Shown piece by piece: positions 8,590 to 17,184 of a DNA stretch of 64,000 nt. The stretch covers positions 3,410,001-3,474,000 of the forward strand of contig OX337229.1 in assembly GCA_946965045.2 (NCBI GenBank), in the 5' to 3' direction. Position numbers and translations under genes: made by a program. The stretch's first letter is position 1, and each line of letters starts with the position of its first letter. The DNA is from Epithemia pelagica. Lineage: Eukaryota; Bacillariophyta; Bacillariophyceae; Surirellales; Surirellaceae. Below the pieces are notes generated by a model. That model was given only the letters and a program-made list of their open reading frames with translations. It ran no database searches and had not been told where the DNA came from.

Positions 8590-9270
8590 ATATCCTTAAA
8601 GTTCGAACTGTATGGATGTAACTTCAAATAGAACTATGTATTGGTCTTACCTAATCATGTATCGTGTATTTTCATTTTCATAGTACTAAATCATAGAGCA
8701 ATCGTCGTGAAATCAAGCTGTGTTCTGTTGTTGCATTCGGAATCTGTGCTCCTCAACACAGGTGCGGTTCATCCCAGGACGAATCCTGTTACCGTTGCAT
8801 AGTCCAATACCTTTGGTGGTCTTGGTCTCGTCCGTTCCCGGTACCTTGCGGGTCTTCGTTTTAGCAAGACAAACAGGATGTGCGCAAATTGCTCTCGTCT
8901 TCATCAAACAGATGACGCATCGACGTGTGCGTGGTCGTTCGTTGCCATCCGCATCCTGGACTTGTTCGGGATTTGGCATGGGCCTGTGAGACAAGTGAGA
9001 CAAGAATCCAGCTGGCGGATCTCCAGAGTGGCAAAGAAGACACGACACAGTACCATCATCCTGAACTGTCAATGACTCTGCTGGGGAAACACTGGGGAGC
9101 GAATCAACAACTGAAATCGGAGGGCATCTGCTCAAGCCAGCACCAGCAGTTGAGGCCCCGAACTGAGCCATAACAGCCTCCTCCGGCATCTTCTTCGCGT
9201 ATCGCATGGCCTGTTCTGTAGGCGACTCAGCGTCGACGACATTGGAAGCAATATTGGGGCTTGTCGACAT
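8590..9270 (-). repeat. Duplicated 3' part of the transposase gene (copy 2)
   Basis: 8590-9270 (zinc-ribbon coding region plus 3' flank) is a diverged copy of about 10229-10970. Homology continues into the 3' flank, where both have TGTAACTTCAAATAGAACTA, TACCTAATCATGTATCGTG and TTTTCATTT blocks followed by CATAGAGCAATCGTC. So the duplication carried the final coding segment and the poly(A) region together. Confidence 0.8.
8713..9270 (-). CDS. Stand-alone transposase zinc-ribbon (DNA-binding) domain protein
   Basis: This 185-aa protein starts MSTSPNIASNVVDAESPTEQ. It aligns along its whole length with the last ~200 residues of the transposase encoded at 10351-14070. Shared blocks are PNIA-SNVVD, AKxMxEEAxxAQFGAS, SCPPISVVD-like, RRC-IC-MKTR-IC-HP-CLAK-KTRK-PGT and G-CNGNRIR-GM-R-CVEEHR. 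The Cys/His pattern is that of the zinc-ribbon found at the C-terminus of piggyBac-type transposases, which binds DNA. The catalytic DDE core is absent. Its ATG context and leader (CCACCATGTCGACA) are duplicated from ORF205. Likely role, by inference: it binds element ends without catalysis, acting as repressor or accessory factor. The frame is intact with no stop. Confidence 0.75.
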   Translation of the reverse strand: MSTSPNIASNVVDAESPTEQAMRYAKKMPEEAVMAQFGASTAGAGLSRCPPISVVDSLPSVSPAESLTVQDDGTVSCLLCHSGDPPAGFLSHLSHRPMPNPEQVQDADGNERPRTRRCVICLMKTRAICAHPVCLAKTKTRKVPGTDETKTTKGIGLCNGNRIRPGMNRTCVEEHRFRMQQQNTA

Positions 9271-9289
9271 GGTGGTCTTCTTCTCTTTT

Positions 9290-9545
9290 GTGGCGTTGTT
9301 GTTCCTGTAACAGGAGATCCACGGAAAATATGAGGCAGATGTGGGTCGTGTCGGTTGGAATAGGTTCCGAATGGACCAAAAGTCACGCCAGCCAACAAAT
9401 TTTCCTTAATTTATTTAGAAGTGCGCCATGAGGCGCGAAAAACTCGTCCATGCCCGCACTCACAAATCTCAAAACGAACACATAAAAAAAGCAAACAAGA
9501 ACAACAAGTTCTGTGGAGTAGTGCAGCACCCATCGACAGACATAG
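9290..9545 (-). repeat. Direct repeat copy B: leader/promoter of the zinc-ribbon gene
   Basis: Near-identical to copy A upstream of ORF205. Differences include a slightly longer AT run (TTAATTTATTTAGAAG versus TTAATTAAGAAG) and a short insertion just 5' of the ATG. It lies between the zinc-ribbon gene (-) and ORF199 (+), so it may be a bidirectional promoter. Confidence 0.8.
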
Positions 9546-9627
9546 TAGTTCTTTGGTAGAAGCACGACACGACGGCAAGTAAGTAAACAATGCTGTTAAA
9601 ACCGTCTCTCCAACAAGCACTCACACT

Positions 9628-10227
9628 TTGCATCAATTGTCCGGCAAGATGAATTCAACGAAAGGAAGCAAGAGGTTTGAGACGATGAAACTCGTCAATG
9701 GGTTCATAGTGGTTTGCGATGGTGGCCAAAAGCTTGACACAAAGGGGGAGACAGTGACAATGTTTGGAGAAGCGGGGGTGAACGTGTACATGAAGAGTGC
9801 TGGAGAATGTTCTACCGATGGTCGGTTGATTGTTGATCGTGGTGTGTTGCTGTTGCAACGAACTTATTTGTCTCGAGTCAACACGAATGCAGTCTCAATT
9901 CGCTTCTTTGACAGGACCAAAAAGGATGATTCTGTCCCAGAGCTAGTCATCCCACTGCAATACATCAACAATCAACTTGATACAACGATTCTTCAGTCAA
10001 GTAGTGGCAAAGTTGTCAAGAGCAAGATCGTGATTGCTACGACACACTCACTTAACACCGTGATGACAATGGAGCCCATGGTTGTCACGGTTAAGATGAG
10101 TGTCGTTGGAGCCACGACGTTTCTGAAACTTCTCAACGAGAAGCTTTCTAAATCTGTTGAGGGAAAGGACGATGACAAGACTGTCAATACGGTGATCAAG
10201 AAACTGACTGATCCTATGCCTTTGTAG
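9628..10227 (+). CDS. Transposon ORF199, unknown protein
   Basis: Open frame of 199 aa (192 aa if ATG 9649, MNSTKGSKRF, is used). It is the only apparently intact gene on the + strand of the element. Its sequence is of mixed alpha/beta character, with hydrophobic beta-like strands (LVNGFIVVCDGG, VSIRFFDR, MVVTVKMSVVGATTFLKLL) and a Lys/Asp-rich end. No family recognised, and no catalytic motif or zinc ligand set is evident. It is divergent from the zinc-ribbon gene and convergent with the transposase, 123 bp stop to stop. Absence of stops and a protein-like composition argue that it is or was coding. Confidence 0.6.
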   Translation: MHQLSGKMNSTKGSKRFETMKLVNGFIVVCDGGQKLDTKGETVTMFGEAGVNVYMKSAGECSTDGRLIVDRGVLLLQRTYLSRVNTNAVSIRFFDRTKKDDSVPELVIPLQYINNQLDTTILQSSSGKVVKSKIVIATTHSLNTVMTMEPMVVTVKMSVVGATTFLKLLNEKLSKSVEGKDDDKTVNTVIKKLTDPMPL

Positions 10228-10350
10228 GATATACTTGTAGTCCGAACTATTGATGTAACTTCAAATAGAACTATGCATTGGTTTTACCTAATCATGTATC
10301 GTGTATTTTCATTTCCGTACTAACAAGTTCATAGAGCAATCGTCATCAAA

Positions 10351-13300
10351 TCATTCTGTTGTTTGTTGTTGCATCCGTAGAATCTCCATCTGGATTCTAT
10401 GCTCCTCAACGCAGGGGCGTTCCATGCCCTCCCGAATTCTGTTCCCATTGCATATACCTACACCCCGAAGGATCTTGAGTTCCTCCGTACCCGGGATCTT
10501 TCGGGTCTTCCTTTTTGCAAGACAAGCAGGGTGCCCGCAAATAAATCTTGTTTTCATATTGCAAATGGCACATCGACGCGCACAAGGTCGTGCCTTGGAA
10601 TCTGCATCGACGCTTGTGTCTGGATTGCGGATTGGTTGGTGAACGTGAGTGGGAGGAACTGACGGAACGCCAGAGTTGCAAGGAAGGCACTGGGATGGGA
10701 GAGAAGAAGCAGCATCAACTTCAAGCACCGACAATGATTCTGATGGGGATACAATGGGGTGCTCTGTGGATTCCAAATCAACGACCGAAATTGGAGGACA
10801 TGATCTCAAGCCAGCAGCACCGCCAACAGTGGAGGCCCCGAACTGTGCTATTAAGGCCTCCTCAATCATCCTCTTTGCATATTGGGTGGCCTGTTCTGTG
10901 AGAGACATGGGCTGCTGCTGGGAAGCACCATCGACAACATTTGATGCAGCAATATTGGGATGAACCTGTCCTCGTGTGTTGACATTGTTGTTGAATTGAT
11001 TGTGGGTAAGATCCCACGCCAAACAATCTGCAAAATGCTCAACTCCTCCCGAGACAGGTTTCTGTTGTGCGCCCAAATGAAACTTCGTGGCAAGAAAACA
11101 ATCAACCACAGTGGTGCCGATGATTGTTGAGATCAGCCGAAACCATGGGTTTGGCGTTTTCCAATGCATCTCAAGACGTAGCACACCTTGTCGAAGATGG
11201 TTGTGCATGTCAATGAGGTTCGCCGCCCTAAAGTAGATTGACAAACATCTAGGCCGTAGGACGCGGCGCTCTCGTACATTGCCATGTTCATCCGCATACC
11301 TGGCTACGTATGGCAAGCCAGGCTCCGTCGTTTCCGCATCCCTGGACATTGCAAACAGCAAGGTCTTCTTCGAATTGTACTTGTATGCAATGGCAACCAG
11401 GTTGACGTTGGTTCCTGGTGCCATGCACTCCATCACCAGGTACGCCCCAGATGGAAAGTTCTTCATCTCTTTCTTAAGTTGCGCATGCGGGAAACAGCTT
11501 GTGTTCGATTTGATGGAACAGATGCATTCTGGTGATAGTGGATTGTTTCCCCGCTCTTTGTCTACGCACAGGGCGTATGTCCGAGGATCGCGAGCCGTTG
11601 GTGCTCTTGGTTCTCGGTACATGCACTTGAGCGACTCAACAAGCTTGACGCTTCCGAACCAAGAGTCAGCACAGACGAGAGACCGCAGGCTCCCTTGATT
11701 CTGTGCTTCGACTCGCTCCAACACTGCCTGACCCGTGTACTCGGAGCCCTCTACCAAGCGAAGCGATGTACCTGCAGTCGGGCCGGCCTCAGGCATGAAT
11801 TTCTTTTTCCGCATCGGGACCTTCCCTTCCTGTATCTCAAGGAAGAGAAGACAACCTGTTGCTGTGTCACCAGACACCTGTTGAAACAGAACAGAACAAA
11901 ACAAAACAACAACCAAACAGATGAGTTGTTGTGCACAATGGTCAGAACCGAACGCTCAAATCATCTCCCTACCTTGAATTCGGTGCCCAGTGGCTTCGGT
12001 TTGCGCTTAACGTATGACAGGTGCGGGAGTCTCGACGTTTTCGTCGTCCTCGGTTGAAACGCACTCATGGCCTCATCCAATGTGATGGTCGACGAGGCAG
12101 CAATGGTCTTACGGCGGTTGTTGTTGAATCCACTGACCAATGGCTTGATCTCGTTCCATTTTTTTCCGCGTTCATCGCCTTCAAAGGCATGAGGAAGCAC
12201 CTCTTTGATGTCAAAGAAACGCGTCTTTGACATCACGTCCATGCCAGCTTTACTGGCGTTTACCTTTGGTGAGAACTGCCGACGCGCCGAGCCATCATCA
12301 TCAAAGAGACGAATACCGCCTTTGTGGCATGGGGCCGCTCCGATGATGATCCCCCAGAATGCCCACCACTCATGCTCGGTAACAGAGCGGAGATGACGGC
12401 TCCGGACTCTGCCTTGGTTGCGCTCGCTGATTGCTCTATTCAACTTATTAAGCTGATCTCTCCAACTCCCTGTCAACAAGCAAGAGAACAACGTGAGAAA
12501 CCACTACAATCACCATCTGAGGAAGCGATTTGGGACACTCGACAATCAACGAATTACCTGGCCATAGATGGATCAACAGGCGCATAAAAGGGAAGTCATA
12601 TTGTTGGTTTATGGTTGATAAGTTTGAAGCTGAGAATGACTTGTGGAAGTCAAAGCCAATCACGCCAACCTGTTCAAACTCTTCGACGGGGTTGTCAGGT
12701 GCTATGTCGCCGTCGACAATTTGCCACTTGAACACACGGTTGTCGTGTATCTTACGAAGATCATTCCTCCCCGTAAGTCCCAGTGTCTCTTCGTTGTCTC
12801 CATCAAACAACACATCCCACAGAGGTGTACCGGGAACACTGTCGGGGTGTTTCCCGGTGACCACACCAAAACGTGGATTGTGTTGTTTGTTTTCGCGGAC
12901 TCTGTCCCCAATCTCAATGCAATTTTCTGTAGATGCCGCGATGTCCACAGTCCAGTTTTCATCAATCAGCTGATTCTTCCTTGTAATGTACCTCTCATAC
13001 CTGCGGCGATGCTCTTGTCCGCTCTCAATTTCATTTGCAAGCGCAAGGCTGTTCGGATCGATGGCATCGTCATCATCCGAAAACAAGAACGGGAAGTCTT
13101 CCGTGTCGTTGAAATAATCGTCCAACGACACGTCGGACACATCGTCCTCGTTGTTTGTATTTTGTTGGGTCTGGCCTGTCTCCCCAATTCCATGGATGCT
13201 TTGACTGTTGCTGCTCAATGAACCGTCGGACAGGATTGTCTCGACTGCTCGTTGGTTTCCATCAACTGCAGTCTGCACTGCCGGGTGAACAGTGTCACCA

Positions 13301-14070
13301 GCACTACTGTTGTCATCATCCATTGATTGTGTCGGACGGTTGTTGTTATTGATGGCTGGTTGGGCAGGTGCTTGCTGTCGTTGAGTTTCCGGACCACCAG
13401 TCACCGCAACCTGCAAATCGTTGTTGTTTTCATCCTCTCGTTCTTCAGCACGTTGTTGCTGGTTATTGTTCACCAATGGTTCTACTTCAAAACCCTCCTC
13501 CTCTTCTCCATTGTTCTCACTTGTTACAGCGGCGTGTTCTTGTGGTTGCGGTTGCTGTTGTTGGAGGCTGTTTCCATTCGGTTGTTGTGGCCGCTGGCGT
13601 TGACGACGAGCACCAACAACAACTTCGATTGCTGTCAAGTTTTCGTTCTCCTCGTTGGCTCCAGACGGCGTGGTGACGAGGAGGACCTGTTGCGCATTTG
13701 ATGAGGCCTCCATTTCTTGTTCATGTTGATCTTGCTCTCGTTGTTGTGGTTGTTGTTCTTGGGTGGCCACGTGAGTAGTTGTAGTGGTCTGAGGGAGCTG
13801 CTGTCCCTGCTGCTGTTGCACTTGTCGTGCTCCTGCTGCTGGACGGTGCGGCGCACGAGAGACATCTCCAGGGAATCTATCATCTTTAGTTATTTTTCGA
13901 AGCTGGTAAGACGTCTTGTGTAAGAGCTCACCCGTCCTGCTTCCATCCCTCATGTCGAGTAGCTCAACTTCCCAAGCCTTGCTGCCCCGAGCTTGCACAA
14001 TGATCACAGGTTCATTGCTGCCCCTGATGAAAGCCCTGGACCCAGGACCAAGCCGACTTCCTCCAGCCAT
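10351..14070 (-). CDS. PiggyBac-type (DDE_Tnp_1_7) transposase, three exons, apparently intact
   Basis: Exons are 14070-12558, 12469-11973 and 11877-10351, with introns of 88 and 95 bp (GTAATT/TGACAG and GTAGGG/TCAACAG). The frame is kept across both joins, giving 1178 aa. N-terminal ~60 residues form a small beta-rich KOW/Tudor-like region. A long Gln/Asn-rich disordered stretch follows, then an acidic DDYFNDTEDFPF segment and a second beta-rich module (GDRVRENKQHNPRFGVVTG). The catalytic part starts near WWAFWGIIIGA. Acidic residues are D636 (TITLDEAMSAF), D741 (VCADSWFGS) and D893 (ANLIDMHNHLRQG), in the usual piggyBac contexts, including LPHLSYVKRKPKPLG after the first. The C-terminus has a Cys/His zinc ribbon (RRCAICNMKTRFICGHPACL). 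It cuts and pastes the element. No frameshift or stop seen. Confidence 0.88.
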
Positions 14071-14564
14071 TCCTTCTTCTTCGTCGTCGTCTGTTTTGTC
14101 TTGCTCTTATCACTACCCTCGACACTGTCGTTCTCTCGTTGTCGTGTCGTCGTGCTCAAGAAATTGACACTTTTTGTAATGATTCCCATTACAAAAAGGT
14201 TCAAATACTTGAACGCAAAAATCTTCCATGCATCATCCCTCATCCAGATGTCCTGATGAACAATCCCGATGGGGACTGTTCAAATAGCACAAGAACATGT
14301 GTTGCCATTGTATGATTGTTGGATTGGTGTGTGTGTTCAAAATTTCGGGGTACATTTTTGTCAAAAACCCCGTGGGGTTCGCACTTCCGAATCAGCGCCG
14401 ACCTGGACACGCCAGGCCGGACATGGCCGGAACGTGGCTGGGAAAGTCGACCATGGGACAAAAAATGGCGCGAAAGTGTTGCAATGCATCGGCCAAGAAT
14501 GTCTCGACGTCTTATCATGGTCATAGGACTGTCATGCGACCTCCCATAATGGTGGGCCCACATG
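14071..14564. other. Transposase upstream region inside the element
   Basis: About 490 bp between the transposase ATG and the right TIR. It presumably holds the transposase promoter. It contains a short inverted repeat, TTTTTGTAATGATTCCCATTACAAAAA split around 14170-14200, which could form a hairpin. No gene seen. Confidence 0.5.
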
Positions 14565-14818
14565 TGCCCAAGTGTCCCCAACTGTGCCCACATGCACAAT
14601 CACGGTGCACAAGCCCCTAATGGAGGCGCTCATATGACCTAGATATGTCATATATGGGTGTCATGGAATATCAAATGGTGACAGAGGATGTCTTGAAGAA
14701 AAAGTTTGAGCATCCACATGTTGCCGTAGGCCTAATATTGGTCATGTTCTATCTAGTTGAAAACATGTGCCCAAAGGGTCGTTTTGACCTGTAATGGGCA
14801 CACGGCTAGAGGAGGCAC
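14565..14818 (-). repeat. Right terminal inverted repeat of the 8.4-kb element
   Basis: Mirror of the left arm. It ends GAGGAGGCAC at 14818, directly before TA. About 190 bp of it (14632-14818) also aligns closely with the right arm of the MITE at 58679-59098. Substitutions relative to the MITE are scattered. The inner edge near 14565 is approximate. Confidence 0.8.
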
Positions 14819-15116
14819 TAGTAGTAGGAAGCCTCCAATAGCTAAAATAGAGAGAGGAGTCTACTCCTTGTAGTTTGAGTACGAGGTAGATGAAGAAAGT
14901 GTCTCTAGAGTAGGTAGGCAGGTAGTAGGTACTTGCTTTTTGACAACGTCAGGCCACGTAGGCAAGCAGTTTGAAATCTGTTGAATGAAGTTTCTCACCG
15001 TTAAGACCGACCCTCATTACTCATTTTCTTACTCCACGTCTCTTGACCATGGTTTATTTGTGCACGAGTCTCGTGGAACTCAACTGATCAAGCAGGCGCT
15101 CAGAAATTTTATCGAA

Positions 15117-16020
15117 ATGATTCGCCTGGCCACGATACTTGTGGTTTATGCATGCTCTACAAGCGCATACACCGTGAAAGGGGTTGCTAGCTCCTTTGGA
15201 CAGCGCGTTCGACAAATCTCACCTTCAGCAATCTCGATGGTACAATACAGAGGATTGGAGACTCGGAGCGACAGCGCCACGCCAACAGGTACGTTCGAAG
15301 AGATCATCTCATTGGTCCAATTTTTGTGAGTTCGTCTGATTGGATGTTGTAGAGGGTGGTATGACCCTCTACCTAAAAGCAGGACCAGACGGGACTTCTG
15401 TAGGCGACTGTCCATTTGCACACTTCGTGAGAATGGTTTTGGAAGAAAAAGGCCTCGAGTACGATTTGAAACCATGCACAAAGGATACCAAGCCTTCATG
15501 GCTCGTGGACTTTTATGAAGGGAAGATGCCAGCTCTCCGTCATCGAAGGGAGTGTTATGTTGAATCAGATGTTATTGCTGAGTACATCGATTTCTTCTTC
15601 CAAGAACCTTCTCTGGAAGCAGAAAATAAGGTATTATTGGACGAAGCAGAGAAAGCAGTTTCTGGATTGTTTCCCGCTATTGCTACTTACCTCAAACACA
15701 CACCAGACGGTGACGAAGAAGATCTAGAGAAAAAGGCAAATCTTGAATCATGTCTGTCCAGGATGGAGAATCACTTGAGTCAAACGGACGGCCCGTACAT
15801 GACAGGAAAGTCAATTGCACTGATCGACTGCAGCCTTGCTCCTAAACTCTTTCATATGCAGATAGGCTTGGATGTATTCAAGGGAAACGCCATCGACGTT
15901 GGGTCTCAGTTTCCTGCAGTTGCCGCATACATGGAAAGCGTGTTCGGAAGACCGAGCTTCCAAGCTACGTCGTATCCAAAAGACACTGTGATCTGGGGTT
16001 GGCGCAATGCAAGAAGCTGA
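15117..16020 (+). CDS. DHAR: Dehydroascorbate reductase-like GST, probable plastid import
   Basis: Exons are 15117-15288 and 15353-16020. The 64-bp intron (GTACGT...TTGTAG, phase 1) fuses ATPT to EGGMTLYLKAGPDG; the product is 279 aa. The start MIRLATILVVYACSTSAYTV is a hydrophobic signal with S-A-Y at the predicted cleavage point, reminiscent of the diatom ASAF-type plastid motif with Tyr in place of Phe. The mature part has the thioredoxin-fold active site GDCPFAHF with C77, then a GST-like C-terminal helical domain (PYMTGKSIALIDCSLAPKL). DHAR and CLIC proteins share GDCPF; length and context favour DHAR, which uses glutathione to reduce dehydroascorbate. An upstream in-frame ATG at 14985 would mask the signal peptide and is less likely. 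Confidence 0.75.
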
Positions 16021-16051
16021 TTAATCTTAGTGGATGAACCGTGAATTATCA

Positions 16052-16960
16052 TTATTTCTTCAATTCCCTCTGACGAGTAACAAAATTCTTGAAAACCTTT
16101 TGGTCATTAGAGACATGTCGTGGTTTCTTTTCAGTCCTCCCGTGATGTCGATTCTTCAGAGCCTCAAAGCCCATTCTGGTACTGTCGGCATCCAATCGCC
16201 TCTTTGTTTCGTCTTCCGTAGCACTATTGTTCATGGTTTGGTGCGTTTCATCCAATGTTGATATTTCTGTCTGCCGAACTCTTGACGTAACGGAAAACCG
16301 ATTGGGAATTGCTTGTGGCAAAGAGGGCGCAGGGTCCAACTTCTTCATCTTCCTAGAAGACGCGCGCGCTGACTTTGCTTTCTCAGTCTCCTCTTCAACT
16401 TTCAAGCGTTCCTTATCGGGTAGTATGACTTCTGCAATCCCAGTGCCCGCAACCAAAACAGCACCTCCCGACATTGAATCATCACGTTCCGCCGATTCTC
16501 CTTTCGTGCTCTTCCTTCCGGAAAGCTGGACTGATGAAGCAGCTATTTCAGAGAACAACGCATCGTGGGTCAAAGATTTTGAGGTTCCTTTCGACTCATG
16601 TTTTGATGACGATGAAGAAGTCGGGTTGTTGGATGGCTGAACAAGTGCTATTCTGTCATTGATGTATTCTTCCATTGCTTTTCGGTGCTTCTGGTCAAGA
16701 ATGCCCTCTGTAGATGCGTCTATCGGGGCATTATCGACATCGTTATCTTTTGGAACGTGGCCTCGGACAGTATGGCTCAACTCAACTGAATCGACGCCAC
16801 GTTTGTTTTGCACAACGGCAAGAAGTTTTCTCTTCTTTCTAACTTGGTCAATGCGCTTGGCAGTCTCCGTTTCTTCACGGTGTTCCTCTTCTCCGTCATG
16901 CGAATCATCTCGCTTCCTTATGGCTTTGGTTTTGTTTGAACCAGATCGTCTCTTGAACAT
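16052..16960 (-). CDS. TLS1: C9orf78/Tls1 (Hep59) family spliceosome-associated protein
   Basis: 302 aa from ATG 16960 (MFKRRSGSNKTKAIRKR); the frame also continues upstream to 16996. It is highly charged. An N-terminal KKRKLLAVVQNKRGVDS block resembles the RKR-GV motif of this family. Mid-protein GIAEVILPDKERLKVEEETE matches the G-I-EV-LP---+-KN-EETE signature of Hep59 domains, and the C-terminus is basic (ALKNRHHGRTEKKP). Family members (yeast Tls1, human C9orf78) work in pre-mRNA splicing. The stop lies 32 bp from the DHAR stop, in convergent orientation. Confidence 0.7.
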   Translation of the reverse strand: MFKRRSGSNKTKAIRKRDDSHDGEEEHREETETAKRIDQVRKKRKLLAVVQNKRGVDSVELSHTVRGHVPKDNDVDNAPIDASTEGILDQKHRKAMEEYINDRIALVQPSNNPTSSSSSKHESKGTSKSLTHDALFSEIAASSVQLSGRKSTKGESAERDDSMSGGAVLVAGTGIAEVILPDKERLKVEEETEKAKSARASSRKMKKLDPAPSLPQAIPNRFSVTSRVRQTEISTLDETHQTMNNSATEDETKRRLDADSTRMGFEALKNRHHGRTEKKPRHVSNDQKVFKNFVTRQRELKK

Positions 16961-17184
16961 AACGAATCGAACAGGTAACATGTAACATTGGAACAAGTTT
17001 GTTGTTGGAGTTGGACGAGTTGTCTCGGCAAACCATCCACGACTGGATGCAGGGATAAAGCGACCAAACCTTACGTAACCTAACAGAACTTTTCTGCGGT
17101 ACTCCTCTAGGTACTCCTAGAGTAGAACGGATGGCCTCCAACACAAAAGGAGAACTTTGTAACTACTGGCTATCTTCATATGGA

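Larger units (their letters stand above)
6422..14818. mobile_element. 8.4-kb piggyBac-type DNA transposon with long TIRs and TA flanks
   Basis: The left end begins GTGCCTCCTCTCCGGG after TA (6420-6421). The right end finishes GAGGAGGCAC before TA (14819-14820). Inverted similarity extends ~250 bp inward on both sides (about 6422-6670 and 14565-14818), including the blocks CAACTAG/CTAGTTG, AATATT-GGCC, GACATAT and AGCGCCTC. Between them lie a three-exon piggyBac-type transposase, a stand-alone zinc-ribbon gene, two ORFs of unknown function, and fragments that look captured from host genes. The ends match a separate 420-bp MITE at 58679-59098, which independently supports the boundaries. TA rather than TTAA at the ends is unusual for piggyBac. 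Internal order from the left: ORF205(-), captured debris, zinc-ribbon gene(-), ORF199(+), transposase(-). Confidence 0.85.

Noticed and set aside
9132-9398. ORF starting MLAGVTFGPFGTY and its twin at 7440
   Set aside because: The identical start comes from the duplicated leader. In the 9.3-kb copy this frame does not lead into the zinc-ribbon protein, so translation from it is unlikely.
10229-10350. Possible piggyBac end between ORF199 and the transposase
   Set aside because: The block is repeated at 8590-8700, but as part of the duplicated 3' end. It has no inverted partner near the transposase start and no TTAA.
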